Source: Rhodococcus sp. AW25M09 (GTDB taxonomy: Bacteria > Actinomycetota > Actinomycetes > Mycobacteriales > Mycobacteriaceae). Taken from it: a DNA stretch of 64,000 nt. The notes under the pieces are model-generated. The model did no database searches and was not told the origin of the DNA. It saw only the letters and a program-made list of their open reading frames with translations. Positions 8,206 through 18,144 of the stretch are shown here, one piece after another. Each line of letters starts with the position of its first letter. The first letter of the stretch is position 1. The stretch covers positions 1-64,000 of the forward strand of contig NZ_CAPS01000106.1 of assembly GCF_000333955.1 (NCBI RefSeq), in the 5' to 3' direction. A program made the position numbers and the translations under genes.

Positions 8206-11200
8206 CTCGAATGTCCCAGCTGGACGAGTGCCTGCCCGGAGCGGTTGACGAACACGCCGCGTCCGGGCGGCATGGCACTGGGCCGCACGGTCCCCAGCAG
8301 GTTCCCCTCGTCGCGGCTTCCGCTCATCACCAACCCTGGCGTGACCAGGTCCCGCAGGCGTCCGATGACGGGGTCGAACAGGGCCCGTCCCGCCCCACCC
8401 GAGCGGCGGGCCACGATGACATGCAGCCCGATGTCTCGGGCGTGTGGAAGATGTTCTACCAACGGTGCCAACGGGTTTCCCGACGACGTGGCCACCAGGT
8501 CGTAATCGTCGACGACGACGAACACCTCGGGACCGTCCCACCACGACCGCTCGCGAAGCTGTTGCTGGGTCACATCGGGCCCGGGCATGCGATCGTTCAT
8601 TCGTCCGGCCAGGTCGACGATCATGGCAGTCAGCGCCGACTGAGAGGCCGCATATCCTGCAAGGTGCTCCGAATCGACTGTGCCGAGAAGGGTTCGGCGA
8701 TAGTCCGCGACGATGATCTTGACCCGATCGGAAGAATTCGCCGCCACCAGCGATCGACACATTCCGCGCAGTAGTGACGTCTTGCCACACTCACTGTCGC
8801 CGAACACCACGAAATGTGGGTTCTCCGCGAAATCCACGACCACCGGTGCCAGCTCGGCTTCGTCGATGCCGATGGGAACTCCGAGTTCGGGAGTTGCGCC
8901 ACGGGATCGCGGCCACGCCTCACCGAGCTGACCGAGAAGGTCGTACCGGTCGAGCAGCTCCGGCAACATCCGCACCGGCGGCGCAGGGGTTCCGGCCGAC
9001 ACCGCGGCAACAGCGGCGACCGCGGCACCCACAGCCTGGGACAGGTCCTCGACCGAGGACAGCTCGTCCACCCGAGGCAGCGCGATCAACAGGTGCAGAC
9101 CGTCCCTTGTCATCCCACGCCCCGGTCGTCCCTCCGGGACGCTCGCCGCCTTGGCTCGGCCCATATCCGAATCGGACGGATCCCCGAGCCGTAGTTCCAA
9201 CCGGGTTCCGATCAGATCCTTGGTCGCGGGTCGAACCTCGGCCCACCGTGATGCGGTGAGGATCAGGTGCAACCCGAATGCGAGTCCCTGCGTGGTCAAC
9301 GTAGCGATCTGCTGCTCGAGACTCTCGAAATCGGACCTGATGGACGGCCACCCGTCGATGACGAGAAAGACGTCGCCGAATCGATCGTCGGGATCGACCG
9401 GTTGCGTCGCACGTCGCCGCCGGAACTCGGCCATCGAGTCGATCCCGCGGTCACGAAACGTCTTCTCTCGCTGCCGAACGATCGCGGCGACCTCGGCCAC
9501 CGTCCGCCGAACCCGATCCACGTCCAGCCGGTTCGCGACCGATCCCACGTGTGGCAGATCTGCCAGACCGGCCAGTGTTCCGCCGCCGAAGTCCAAGCAG
9601 TAGAACTGGACCTGCGCGGGCGAATGAGTCAGCGCCAGCGCCAGAATCAACGATCGAAGTGCCGTCGACTTCCCCGATTGTGGGCCTCCGACGATGGCAA
9701 CATGCCCCGCGGCACCGGACAGATCGACGGTCAGCAGATCGCGGCGCTGATCGAACGGCCGGTCGACGATGCCGATCGAGGCGCGCAGTCTGCTGAGAGG
9801 GTCTACGCGTTCGGTCAGAACCGATCGGGAAAGCAACTGGGTCGACGTGGGAGCCGCGTCCAACGGTGGCAACCACACCTCGTGGGCCGCCACCCCTCGA
9901 CCGCGGATTCGTCCGACGACGACGTCGAGTACCGATGCACCGGTGCTGCCGGTGTCGACCGGGTGCGCTTCCTCCAGCGGGGTCTCGGCCGCGTCGATGC
10001 GGCCGAGATCGATGGAATCGAGCGGCACCGCGTAGGCCGTGAAGGGCTTCGGCCTGATGTCGGCTCCCAGCACGGCTCTCGCGCCGGTACCCGAGCGCGG
10101 CGGCTCATAGGGACCGGAGACGTAGGCCGCAGCGAACCTGACGATTTCGGCCGAATCGCACTTGAGGTAGCCCGCACCGGGTTGCGCAGGCAGGTGATAG
10201 GCGTCGGGAACGCCGAGAACCGAACGAGATTCGTTCGCGGAGAATGTCTTCAAGCCGATTCGGTAGGACAGGTGACTGTCCAGACCGCGCAGTTTGCCCT
10301 CCTCGAGGCGCTGACTGGCCAGCAGCAGGTGCATGTGCAGGGAACGCCCGAGTCGGCCGATCGCGACGAACAACTCGGCGAATTCCGGCTGCTGACTGAG
10401 CAACTCCGAGAATTCGTCCACCACCACGAACAGTGCGGGCATCGGTACCAGATCCGCTCCCGCCGCGCGGGCCTTCTCGTAGTCGGACACGTTGGCGAAG
10501 TTTCCGGCCGAGCGCAACAGTTCCTGCCGACGGTTCATCTCGCCGGCCAACGCGTCGCGCATGCGATCGACCAACGCCAAGTCTTCGGACAGATTCGTGA
10601 TCACCGCGGCGACGTGCGGTGCGGACTCCAGGCCCGCGAACGTCGCGCCACCCTTGAAGTCGACGAGTACCAAGTTCAGTTGCTCGGGCGAGTGCGTGGA
10701 CACCAATCCCAGGACGAGGGTGCGGAGGAATTCCGACTTTCCCGAACCCGTTGCGCCAATGCACAATCCGTGCGGTCCCATACCGTTCTCGGCAGATTCC
10801 TTCAGGTCTATCTCCACCGCACTGCCATCGGGCGCAACCCCGATCGGTACCCGCAGCCTCTCGCGGCCACGACGCATGGTCCAGGCCCGGTCGGTGTCGA
10901 GGGTACCGACATCGGCGATCCCGACCAGACTGTTCCATCCCGACACTCGGACTCCGTCGTCGTCGACGACATCGACGACCGATGAGGCCGACGGAGCGCG
11001 AAACGGCGACAGCCGCCGCGCGACAGCGTGCGCTTGGGTGGTGCTCATCGAATCCGCGACGGCGAACACCTCGACCGTCGTTCCGCTGACCGCACCGATC
11101 GACCCGTTCTCGGCGAACAACTGGAGACCCCGTGATGCAGCGAGTCTGGGGCACAGACCGGACAGGTCGATGATCGTCACGGAATCGAGGCCGGTATCGG

Positions 11201-12200
11201 TGAGGTCGGTCGACCGGTTGTCGAGCAGGCCGCCGTCCACGACGATCACCAATTGCACGACCCCGGCGACCGGCACCGCGCCGCGCGCGAACCGATTCCG
11301 CTGCGAGAGCACGTCGCCCAGCGCACTTTCGAGTTCGAGGAAGCTTCCGAAGATCATTCGAGCCGACCCGGCCCCGTCGCGCAGAGCGTCGTGCTGGGTG
11401 TGCGGAAGCCACTTGGTCCACTCCCACTGCTCCACGGTGTCCGGACCACAGACGATTGCGACCGCGACGTGGTCGGGGCCGTGAAAGGTACACAGCGAGG
11501 CCAACATTGCCCGTGTCATTGCTCGGGCACAGTCGCGGTCGCCTGCAACGGACAGCGCAGCGAAACCCCTCAGTGATACTGCAGTCGGCAGTGCGGCCAC
11601 TACCGAATGCGCCCGCACGAACCGACGCAACGAGACAGCCGAGACCGGTTCGAGTTCCTCTACCGGCCCGGTCTCGGGCGGTACCAGACGGGTCGCCAGC
11701 CGCTGATCGCCACAGCCGACCCGTACATGAGCGAAGTCGGGATCCGACAGTCTTCGCTCCCACATCCGCTCCGTTCCGGCAACCGACCAGAGAGTTTCGG
11801 GGTCCGGATGACTCCATTCGAGGGCTCTACGTTGTGCCCGCTCGGTCTCGGCCACGTCGCGGCGGAGCTGATCGAGATACCGCAGGTAGTCCTTGCGGTC
11901 CTCGTTTGCCTCGGCCGTGCGTGCGCCACCGGACTTTCCGCCGCCGGCCAACATTCCCACCATGGACATCAACATCATCGCCGGAAACATCAACATCATC
12001 GGATTGGCCGCCGCACCCGAGGTGAACATGAGCGCGACCATCCCGACCATCGCGGCCACCATCACCAGCGGCATCAGCTTCATCAGAAGATTGCCGGGAA
12101 CCGCACGTGGAATCTCCGGTGGTGGCTGTAAGTTGACCTCGCCGCCCGGCGATCGGGGCACTTCCCTGCGCGCGCCCCGAACGAAACGCACAGTACTCAT
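8202..12200 (-). CDS. eccC: ESX-4 secretion ATPase EccC
   Basis: EccC is the hexameric FtsK/SpoIIIE-type motor that recognises substrates and powers type VII secretion at the inner membrane. The 1332-residue protein starts MSTVRFVRGARREVPR. Two membrane helices follow at about residues 40-62 and 68-90. Three P-loop domains come next: GATGSGKSEFL near 481 with Walker B VLVDFKGGATF, GGPQSGKSTAL near 837, and GDSECGKTSLL near 1132. All three Walker A Lys are intact. I chose the ATG at 12200 because the sequence upstream of it is unlike EccC. It heads the minus-strand arm with the Rv3446c-like gene (4-base overlap) and the esx pair. A single-chain EccC is the ESX-4 arrangement. Confidence 0.96.
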   Translation of the reverse strand: MSTVRFVRGARREVPRSPGGEVNLQPPPEIPRAVPGNLLMKLMPLVMVAAMVGMVALMFTSGAAANPMMLMFPAMMLMSMVGMLAGGGKSGGARTAEANEDRKDYLRYLDQLRRDVAETERAQRRALEWSHPDPETLWSVAGTERMWERRLSDPDFAHVRVGCGDQRLATRLVPPETGPVEELEPVSAVSLRRFVRAHSVVAALPTAVSLRGFAALSVAGDRDCARAMTRAMLASLCTFHGPDHVAVAIVCGPDTVEQWEWTKWLPHTQHDALRDGAGSARMIFGSFLELESALGDVLSQRNRFARGAVPVAGVVQLVIVVDGGLLDNRSTDLTDTGLDSVTIIDLSGLCPRLAASRGLQLFAENGSIGAVSGTTVEVFAVADSMSTTQAHAVARRLSPFRAPSASSVVDVVDDDGVRVSGWNSLVGIADVGTLDTDRAWTMRRGRERLRVPIGVAPDGSAVEIDLKESAENGMGPHGLCIGATGSGKSEFLRTLVLGLVSTHSPEQLNLVLVDFKGGATFAGLESAPHVAAVITNLSEDLALVDRMRDALAGEMNRRQELLRSAGNFANVSDYEKARAAGADLVPMPALFVVVDEFSELLSQQPEFAELFVAIGRLGRSLHMHLLLASQRLEEGKLRGLDSHLSYRIGLKTFSANESRSVLGVPDAYHLPAQPGAGYLKCDSAEIVRFAAAYVSGPYEPPRSGTGARAVLGADIRPKPFTAYAVPLDSIDLGRIDAAETPLEEAHPVDTGSTGASVLDVVVGRIRGRGVAAHEVWLPPLDAAPTSTQLLSRSVLTERVDPLSRLRASIGIVDRPFDQRRDLLTVDLSGAAGHVAIVGGPQSGKSTALRSLILALALTHSPAQVQFYCLDFGGGTLAGLADLPHVGSVANRLDVDRVRRTVAEVAAIVRQREKTFRDRGIDSMAEFRRRRATQPVDPDDRFGDVFLVIDGWPSIRSDFESLEQQIATLTTQGLAFGLHLILTASRWAEVRPATKDLIGTRLELRLGDPSDSDMGRAKAASVPEGRPGRGMTRDGLHLLIALPRVDELSSVEDLSQAVGAAVAAVAAVSAGTPAPPVRMLPELLDRYDLLGQLGEAWPRSRGATPELGVPIGIDEAELAPVVVDFAENPHFVVFGDSECGKTSLLRGMCRSLVAANSSDRVKIIVADYRRTLLGTVDSEHLAGYAASQSALTAMIVDLAGRMNDRMPGPDVTQQQLRERSWWDGPEVFVVVDDYDLVATSSGNPLAPLVEHLPHARDIGLHVIVARRSGGAGRALFDPVIGRLRDLVTPGLVMSGSRDEGNLLGTVRPSAMPPGRGVFVNRSGQALVQLGHSS

Positions 12201-12419
12201 CGATCCGCCCCCACGGCTGCGCCCCCACAACTGCACTCGCGGCGACCTCCCCCCGAGGCCACGTGCACGACAGGCTAACGCATCGGAGACCGGACGGTCC
12301 ACAGTTGCCCCGAGCCGCCGGCAGTGAGCGGCCGCGAGAAATAGAACTCCACCCGTCGCCGTTGCACATGAATGCGGCTCATCGGCCGCGTGCTCGACGA
12401 ACGAAAGGCTGGCCCTACC

Positions 12420-13409
<990 letters not shown>

Positions 13410-13476
13410 GGGCGGTAACCCGGGAGCTGTCGTAGACGGCTGATCACCTGTCGTCCCGATGTCGTAGGGTGTGCAC

Positions 13477-13505
13477 GCAGATGCCCACTGGGGCCGGGCA
13501 TCTGC
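13477..13505. promoter_or_regulatory. Perfect inverted repeat upstream of eccD
   Basis: The arms gcagatgccc (13477-13486) and gggcatctgc (13496-13505) are perfectly complementary around a 9-base spacer. The element ends 31 bases before the eccD ATG. It could be an operator for a dimeric regulator or a leader hairpin in the eccD-mycP transcript. A weak -10-like TAGGGT lies at 13464-13469. Confidence 0.45.
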
Positions 13506-13536
13506 ACGTGAACAGCACGCATCCGGGGGGATCTTC

Positions 13537-15135
13537 ATGACACGCGCCGACAGCCGTCCATCGGCCGGCATTGCGCCGTCGTCCATCGCAGCAGGCGCTG
13601 GCCGCCGCGCGCCGGGCACACACGCCATATTCGCCCAGGAAGTCTGTCGAGTGACGGTGCTGGCACGGTCGACGCAGGTGGACATGGCGCTGCCGGTGGA
13701 CGTTCCGGTCTCACTTCTCGTTCCTGGGATCGTCGACATGATTGCCGGAGTGGAGCCCGCGGAGCGACTCGGACGGCACGGAGTGGAGCCCGCGGAGCGA
13801 CTCGGACGGCACGGAGTGGAGCCTGCGGAGCGGTCGGTAGAACCGATCGTCGTCGATTCCGGGCCTGCGGGGCTACCCGTGGCGTGGACACTCGCTCGGA
13901 TCGGGTTTCCCCCTCTGTCGGCGACGGCGACCCTGGCCGAGCTGTCCGTGCGCGACGGCGAATTGCTCGTGTTGGGTGTCGCCGAGCGGCCTGCGCCGGT
14001 TCCACTGTTCGACGATCTCATGTATTCCGTAGCCAGAGCGGGCACAGACGACGTTCCGCACTGGACAGCTCGTACCGCGCGCACCGTGGGTTCGGTCGTC
14101 ACCGGCGCGATGGTGTTGCTGGCATGTGGAATCGTGTTGCGCGGACCGATCCGCGCCGGAGCCGAGAATCTCGGCAATCCGGTCGACGGACTCGCTGCGG
14201 TCACCGCATCGATTCTCTTTGCGATCGCAGGGGTGATTCTGGGCCGGGTGTATCGACAGCATGCCGTCTCGATGCTCTTCGGTGGATGTGCTGTAGCACT
14301 GATGTTCACCGGCGGAACTGTGCTGGTGCCCGGGCAGTTCGGTGCGGCGCAGTTCATGCTGGGTTCGGCCATGGCGGGCGCGACAGCACTGTTGTCGCTA
14401 CGGATAGGTGGGACGGGTTTCGCCCTGTTCACCGCCGCGATCGTGCTGGCCGTTCTGTCGTTCGTCGCCTCTGTCGGCGCACTGTTCACCACGATGACGC
14501 AACCAGCTATCGGCACTGCCGCGGCGTTGACCGGTCTCGCCGGAATTGCGTTGTCCGCGCGGGTGTCGATGATGCAGGCCAAGTTGCCGCTGCCGCCGGT
14601 TCCCACCGCAGGTGCACCGTTGGACACGGTCGAGGAAGCCGAACTCGACGCGATCTCGTTCGCCGATCTGCAGGTTGCCGCGGCCAGGGCGCGAAGCTAC
14701 CTGACCGGCCTTCTCCTGTCGTTCACAGTCTCGGTTGTGGTGGGAGTTCTTGCTGCCGCGTCGGCCGTTGTAGGAGGCAGCGTTCAGTGGCCTGCGGTCG
14801 CGCTCGCGGCGCTGTGCGCGCTCGTCCTTCTACTTCGTGGTCGCACCTATGCCGTTGTGGTGCACGCGGTTCCACTTGTCGCAGGCGGAACGACGATCCT
14901 GCTCTCACTCCTCGCCGGTGCCGTGATCGCACTCCCCGAATATGCCTTGGCACTGTTCGGCGCGGCATTGGCCGGCGCTGTGACGGCGTCGATTTTCGGA
15001 GCATTCGTTCCTACACGCACGTACTCGCCGGTGATGCGACGGTCGGCCGAGTTGCTCGAGTATGCCGTCATCGCCTTGGTCATCCCGATCGCTGTGTGGG
15101 TGTGTGGCCTGTACAGCGTTGTCCGCGGGCTGTGA
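13537..15135 (+). CDS. eccD: ESX-4 membrane channel component EccD
   Basis: EccD is the multi-spanning membrane protein that forms the bulk of the type VII secretion membrane ring. The 532-residue product has a cytosolic ubiquitin-like N-terminal domain (CRVTVLARSTQVDMALPVDV onwards), interrupted by an 11-residue tandem repeat, and then about eleven hydrophobic segments from residue ~190 to the end. The ATG at 13537 follows a G6 stretch that can serve as ribosome-binding site. It is co-directional with mycP and its stop overlaps the mycP GTG. With eccB and eccE it makes up the right-hand half of the locus. Confidence 0.93.
   Translation: MTRADSRPSAGIAPSSIAAGAGRRAPGTHAIFAQEVCRVTVLARSTQVDMALPVDVPVSLLVPGIVDMIAGVEPAERLGRHGVEPAERLGRHGVEPAERSVEPIVVDSGPAGLPVAWTLARIGFPPLSATATLAELSVRDGELLVLGVAERPAPVPLFDDLMYSVARAGTDDVPHWTARTARTVGSVVTGAMVLLACGIVLRGPIRAGAENLGNPVDGLAAVTASILFAIAGVILGRVYRQHAVSMLFGGCAVALMFTGGTVLVPGQFGAAQFMLGSAMAGATALLSLRIGGTGFALFTAAIVLAVLSFVASVGALFTTMTQPAIGTAAALTGLAGIALSARVSMMQAKLPLPPVPTAGAPLDTVEEAELDAISFADLQVAAARARSYLTGLLLSFTVSVVVGVLAAASAVVGGSVQWPAVALAALCALVLLLRGRTYAVVVHAVPLVAGGTTILLSLLAGAVIALPEYALALFGAALAGAVTASIFGAFVPTRTYSPVMRRSAELLEYAVIALVIPIAVWVCGLYSVVRGL
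13747..13832 (+). repeat. 33-bp in-frame tandem repeat in eccD
   Basis: Two identical 33-bp units (13747-13779 and 13780-13812) and a partial third copy encode GVEPAERLGRH twice followed by GVEPAER. They fall inside the N-terminal cytosolic domain of EccD. The near-perfect identity points to recent slippage or selection for a repeated linker. Confidence 0.9.
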
Positions 15136-16523
15136 CACCGCGACGGCAGCGAACGATCGCCGTTGCGGCGCTCACTGCACTTGCATTGTCCGTCGACGCC
15201 GTCATCGGTGTGTCGCCGGCACATGCCGAACGTCCGCTGATCGATCCCGCTCAGCTGCCCGAGCCCAGTTCTCCTGCTCCGCTCGAACCGACGGAGCAGA
15301 AGAATGCCTGCGCCCTGACTTCCGAGACGACCGACGCGCAGGAGGTACCGACTGCGCAGAAGGCGCTGGACTTCGCATCGGTCTGGCCCATCACTCGCGG
15401 GGCCGGTCAGGTGATTGCCGTCATCGACACCGGTGTCACCCCTCATCCACGCCTACCGGGACTGATTCCCGGCGGCGACTACGTCAGCGCGGGTGACGGG
15501 TTGTTCGACTGCGATGCGCACGGCACGATGGTCGCCGGCCTGATCGCCGCGCAGACCACCCCCGGCAGCGGATTCGCCGGCGGCGCACCGGATGCCCGCA
15601 TTCTATCGATTCGTCAGTCCAGCAATGTTTTTCAGATCGTCGACAACCGGACCGAGGAGGAAAAGGTCGCCGAGCCGGAGAACGCCGCGGGGTACGGCAA
15701 CGTGCGCACCATGGCCATGGCCATCAGGACTGCGGTCGACTCGGGGGCATCGGTGATCAACATCTCCGAGGTGGCCTGTGTACCCGCGGGAGGCGGTGTG
15801 GCCGACGGTCCGCTCGGCGCTGCGGTGCAGTACGCCGTCCGCGAGAGGAATGTGGTCGTCGTCGCCGCAGCAGGCAATCTCGGCAGCGCGGCCTGCCAGG
15901 CTCAGAATCCGATGACCGACCCCCTTCGGCCCGATGCGGATCCGTGGAACGCCTTCGCGACCATCGCGACCCCGGCCTGGTTCGATGACGTGTTGACCGT
16001 CGGGTCGGTCGAGTCGGATGGCACACCGTCCTCGTTCAGCCTGGCCGGTCCATGGGTCGACGTCGCCGCGCCGGGCTCGAACATGATTTCGCTGTCACCC
16101 TCGGGCAACGGACTCGCGAACGGCACTCTGGGCAATGACGGCGTGATGCCCATGACCGGAACGAGTTTCGCGGCACCACTGGTGGCTGCGGTCGCGGCGC
16201 TCGTGCGTGCCCACCGACCGGAGCTGTCGGCGCTGGAGGTGGTGGACCGAATCGAACGAACGGCGCATGCGCCTGCCGAAGGACGGAATCCGCTCGTCGG
16301 ACATGGCATCGTCGATCCACTCGCCGCGGTGACCGATGTCGTGACCCCCGCTCCCCGTCCGGTGCCCGCGGACAGTGTTGCGATGGGTATGCCGCTGCCA
16401 CCGCCTGCGCCGGATCATCGCCCGAGAACCGTGGCGGTGACCGGTTCGGTGGTGGTGGCGGTGATTCTGGCGCTCGGCCTCGCGCTGTCGATACCGCTGC
16501 GCCGACGAAGTCGGGCCGACTGA
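15132..16523 (+). CDS. mycP: ESX-4 mycosin protease MycP
   Basis: MycP is a membrane-anchored subtilisin-like protease on the periplasmic side that stabilises the ESX membrane complex. The 463-residue protein starts at a GTG overlapping the eccD stop (GTGA). It has a signal peptide (residues 1-32, ending SPAHA). The complete catalytic triad is Asp99 in AVIDTGV, His130 in DAHGTMVAG and Ser345 in TGTSFAAP; the oxyanion Asn lies in AAAGNLG. A Pro-rich linker and a C-terminal membrane helix (about residues 434-456) finish it, with a basic tail RRRSRAD. The stop codon lies inside a 28-bp duplication. Confidence 0.95.
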   Translation: MTPRRQRTIAVAALTALALSVDAVIGVSPAHAERPLIDPAQLPEPSSPAPLEPTEQKNACALTSETTDAQEVPTAQKALDFASVWPITRGAGQVIAVIDTGVTPHPRLPGLIPGGDYVSAGDGLFDCDAHGTMVAGLIAAQTTPGSGFAGGAPDARILSIRQSSNVFQIVDNRTEEEKVAEPENAAGYGNVRTMAMAIRTAVDSGASVINISEVACVPAGGGVADGPLGAAVQYAVRERNVVVVAAAGNLGSAACQAQNPMTDPLRPDADPWNAFATIATPAWFDDVLTVGSVESDGTPSSFSLAGPWVDVAAPGSNMISLSPSGNGLANGTLGNDGVMPMTGTSFAAPLVAAVAALVRAHRPELSALEVVDRIERTAHAPAEGRNPLVGHGIVDPLAAVTDVVTPAPRPVPADSVAMGMPLPPPAPDHRPRTVAVTGSVVVAVILALGLALSIPLRRRSRAD

Positions 16524-16558
16524 GCTGCGCCGACGAAGTCGGGCCGACTGAGCTGCGC
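16496..16558. repeat. 28-bp tandem duplication at the mycP/eccB 3' junction
   Basis: The unit gctgcgccgacgaagtcggg plus eight more bases occurs at 16496-16523 and again at 16524-16551, followed by the first seven bases of a third copy up to 16558. The first copy contains the mycP stop and the array reaches the eccB stop. The two convergent genes are separated by this duplication alone. Confidence 0.92.
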
Positions 16559-18012
16559 TAGTTCGGCGGCAGTGACGCGGCCTGCGGGTCGGGAGCAACC
16601 CCGTCGTGCATCGTGAGGGCTTGACCACGCCCGAGGGTGGGCCCGCCGCCGAGCAACTGCAGGATCTGCCACGGCGCTGGTGCCGGTGGTCCGAATCCCA
16701 GCGCCGACGCCGCCTCGGCACCCTCGACTCCGTAGCGAACCCCGGTGTCGGCCACGAAGAAGAGGCTGTCCTGGCGAGTGCTCGAGGTCGAGATTCCGGT
16801 ACTCCTTACGAAACCGCCGCTGCCGGGTGCCAGATAAACCTGATCCACGGCATCGCCGCCGCCGTCGGCCTGGGCCAGCGCGACCGGTTGCGCGCCGGGC
16901 TCGAGCGGTAGCCCGCGCCCGGCGGACTCGACGAGTCGAGCGGACGGTCCGCCATCGGCAACTTCGAGCGGCTCCCAGGTCAAGCAACCGACTGGGCGCT
17001 CGCCGGTCTCGACGATGACCGGGGCGGTTTCCGGAAACGTCGACACCGGAAGGCCTGCAGCGGTTTTCGGCGCGGGCCCAAGAATGTCGGGATTGACCGC
17101 TGCAATGTCCGGACTGCCCTGCGAATCTGTGAACTTGATGAGCAACGCAGCAGTTTCGTTGATCGCCTGAATGCCGTCTTCGAGTACCACGTAGTACTGA
17201 ACGTCGCGACCGGCTACCTTGACGACCGAACCGATCGTTCGACCGTCGAACGGGAACTGCGGAAGCTCACCGACGCGAGGAATGAACGGCGCGGCGACAG
17301 CCGGTGCCTCGGGGACGGAATTGAGCAGTCCGGCACTCACCGGGGACGGTGTCGCCTCCTCGAGTCCGAGTGCGCGGACCACGGCCCGGTTGGCCAGATC
17401 GACCGGCGATTTGGTGCCGCCGTGCACGAGGTACGCGATTCCGTTCGAGGTCCACAGGAATGCCTCGGAATCGCTGAGCGGAGCTGCGCTGTCGCCGTAA
17501 CGAGGATTGCCTGACACGACGGTCGTCGAGGTCACCCCCGCGATCGGATCGACGGTATCGCATACGGTCCATGATTCGGCTCGACCGTCACCGTCGTGTG
17601 GAAGCGCAGACGGAGCTCCGGGAATCCCCACCAGCGCGCCGCGGGGCCGCGACGCGAGCTCGGACTCCTTGACCGTCAAGGGGTTGTCGGGCTTGCCGAC
17701 CACCAGTCGGGCCGATGCGAGGTTCAGCACCGGATGGAACGCGTCGTCCACTTTCACGAACATGGCGGCCGAATCCTTGCCGACCACGATCGACGCGTCA
17801 CCGATCTTGTCCTGGGGCCGAAACAGTGCCAGTGCAGCGCAACCCGCCAAACCGATACACGCGATCACGACACCCACCAGCAGCGCGCGTGACTGCGACT
17901 TCATCGGATCGTGCAGCATTCGAACGTCGCGCCGGATCAGCGCGTGTTCCATTCGGCGAACGAGAAAGCGGTAGCCGCCAACCTGCCACTTCGTTGTCGG
18001 CGTCGACGCCAC
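16558..18012 (-). CDS. eccB: ESX-4 core component EccB
   Basis: EccB is a single-pass membrane protein with a large periplasmic domain that joins the ESX complexes into a hexamer. The 484-residue product begins with the family signature MASTPTTKWQVGGYRFL and RRMEHALIRRDVRM. A membrane helix (about residues 43-65) and a periplasmic repeat domain ending in Pro/Asn follow. The start is GTG at 18012 with a strong GGGAGGA site. It is convergent with mycP and divergent from eccE, the orientation seen for eccB4 in mycobacteria. Confidence 0.95.
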   Translation of the reverse strand: MASTPTTKWQVGGYRFLVRRMEHALIRRDVRMLHDPMKSQSRALLVGVVIACIGLAGCAALALFRPQDKIGDASIVVGKDSAAMFVKVDDAFHPVLNLASARLVVGKPDNPLTVKESELASRPRGALVGIPGAPSALPHDGDGRAESWTVCDTVDPIAGVTSTTVVSGNPRYGDSAAPLSDSEAFLWTSNGIAYLVHGGTKSPVDLANRAVVRALGLEEATPSPVSAGLLNSVPEAPAVAAPFIPRVGELPQFPFDGRTIGSVVKVAGRDVQYYVVLEDGIQAINETAALLIKFTDSQGSPDIAAVNPDILGPAPKTAAGLPVSTFPETAPVIVETGERPVGCLTWEPLEVADGGPSARLVESAGRGLPLEPGAQPVALAQADGGGDAVDQVYLAPGSGGFVRSTGISTSSTRQDSLFFVADTGVRYGVEGAEAASALGFGPPAPAPWQILQLLGGGPTLGRGQALTMHDGVAPDPQAASLPPN

Positions 18013-18144
18013 GGTTCCTCCCCAGGATTTCTGCAGACCCGATCCCCATTCGGGTCACGCGACACAGTACAGTTCGTCCGCACACCTCGGCGACCGCGTG
18101 GGCGGCGATCGATGGATACTGCGACCTCTGGGGGGAGGGTATCG

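Noticed and set aside
9267-10985. Long plus-strand open frame opposite eccC.
   Set aside because: It mirrors the strongly conserved EccC ATPase domains on the other strand and has no family resemblance; long antisense frames are expected in GC-rich coding DNA.
12372-12419. Upstream ATG for the luciferase-like gene between eccC and eccD.
   Set aside because: The 16 extra residues are unlike family members and no ribosome-binding site precedes it; the GTG at 12420 fits better.
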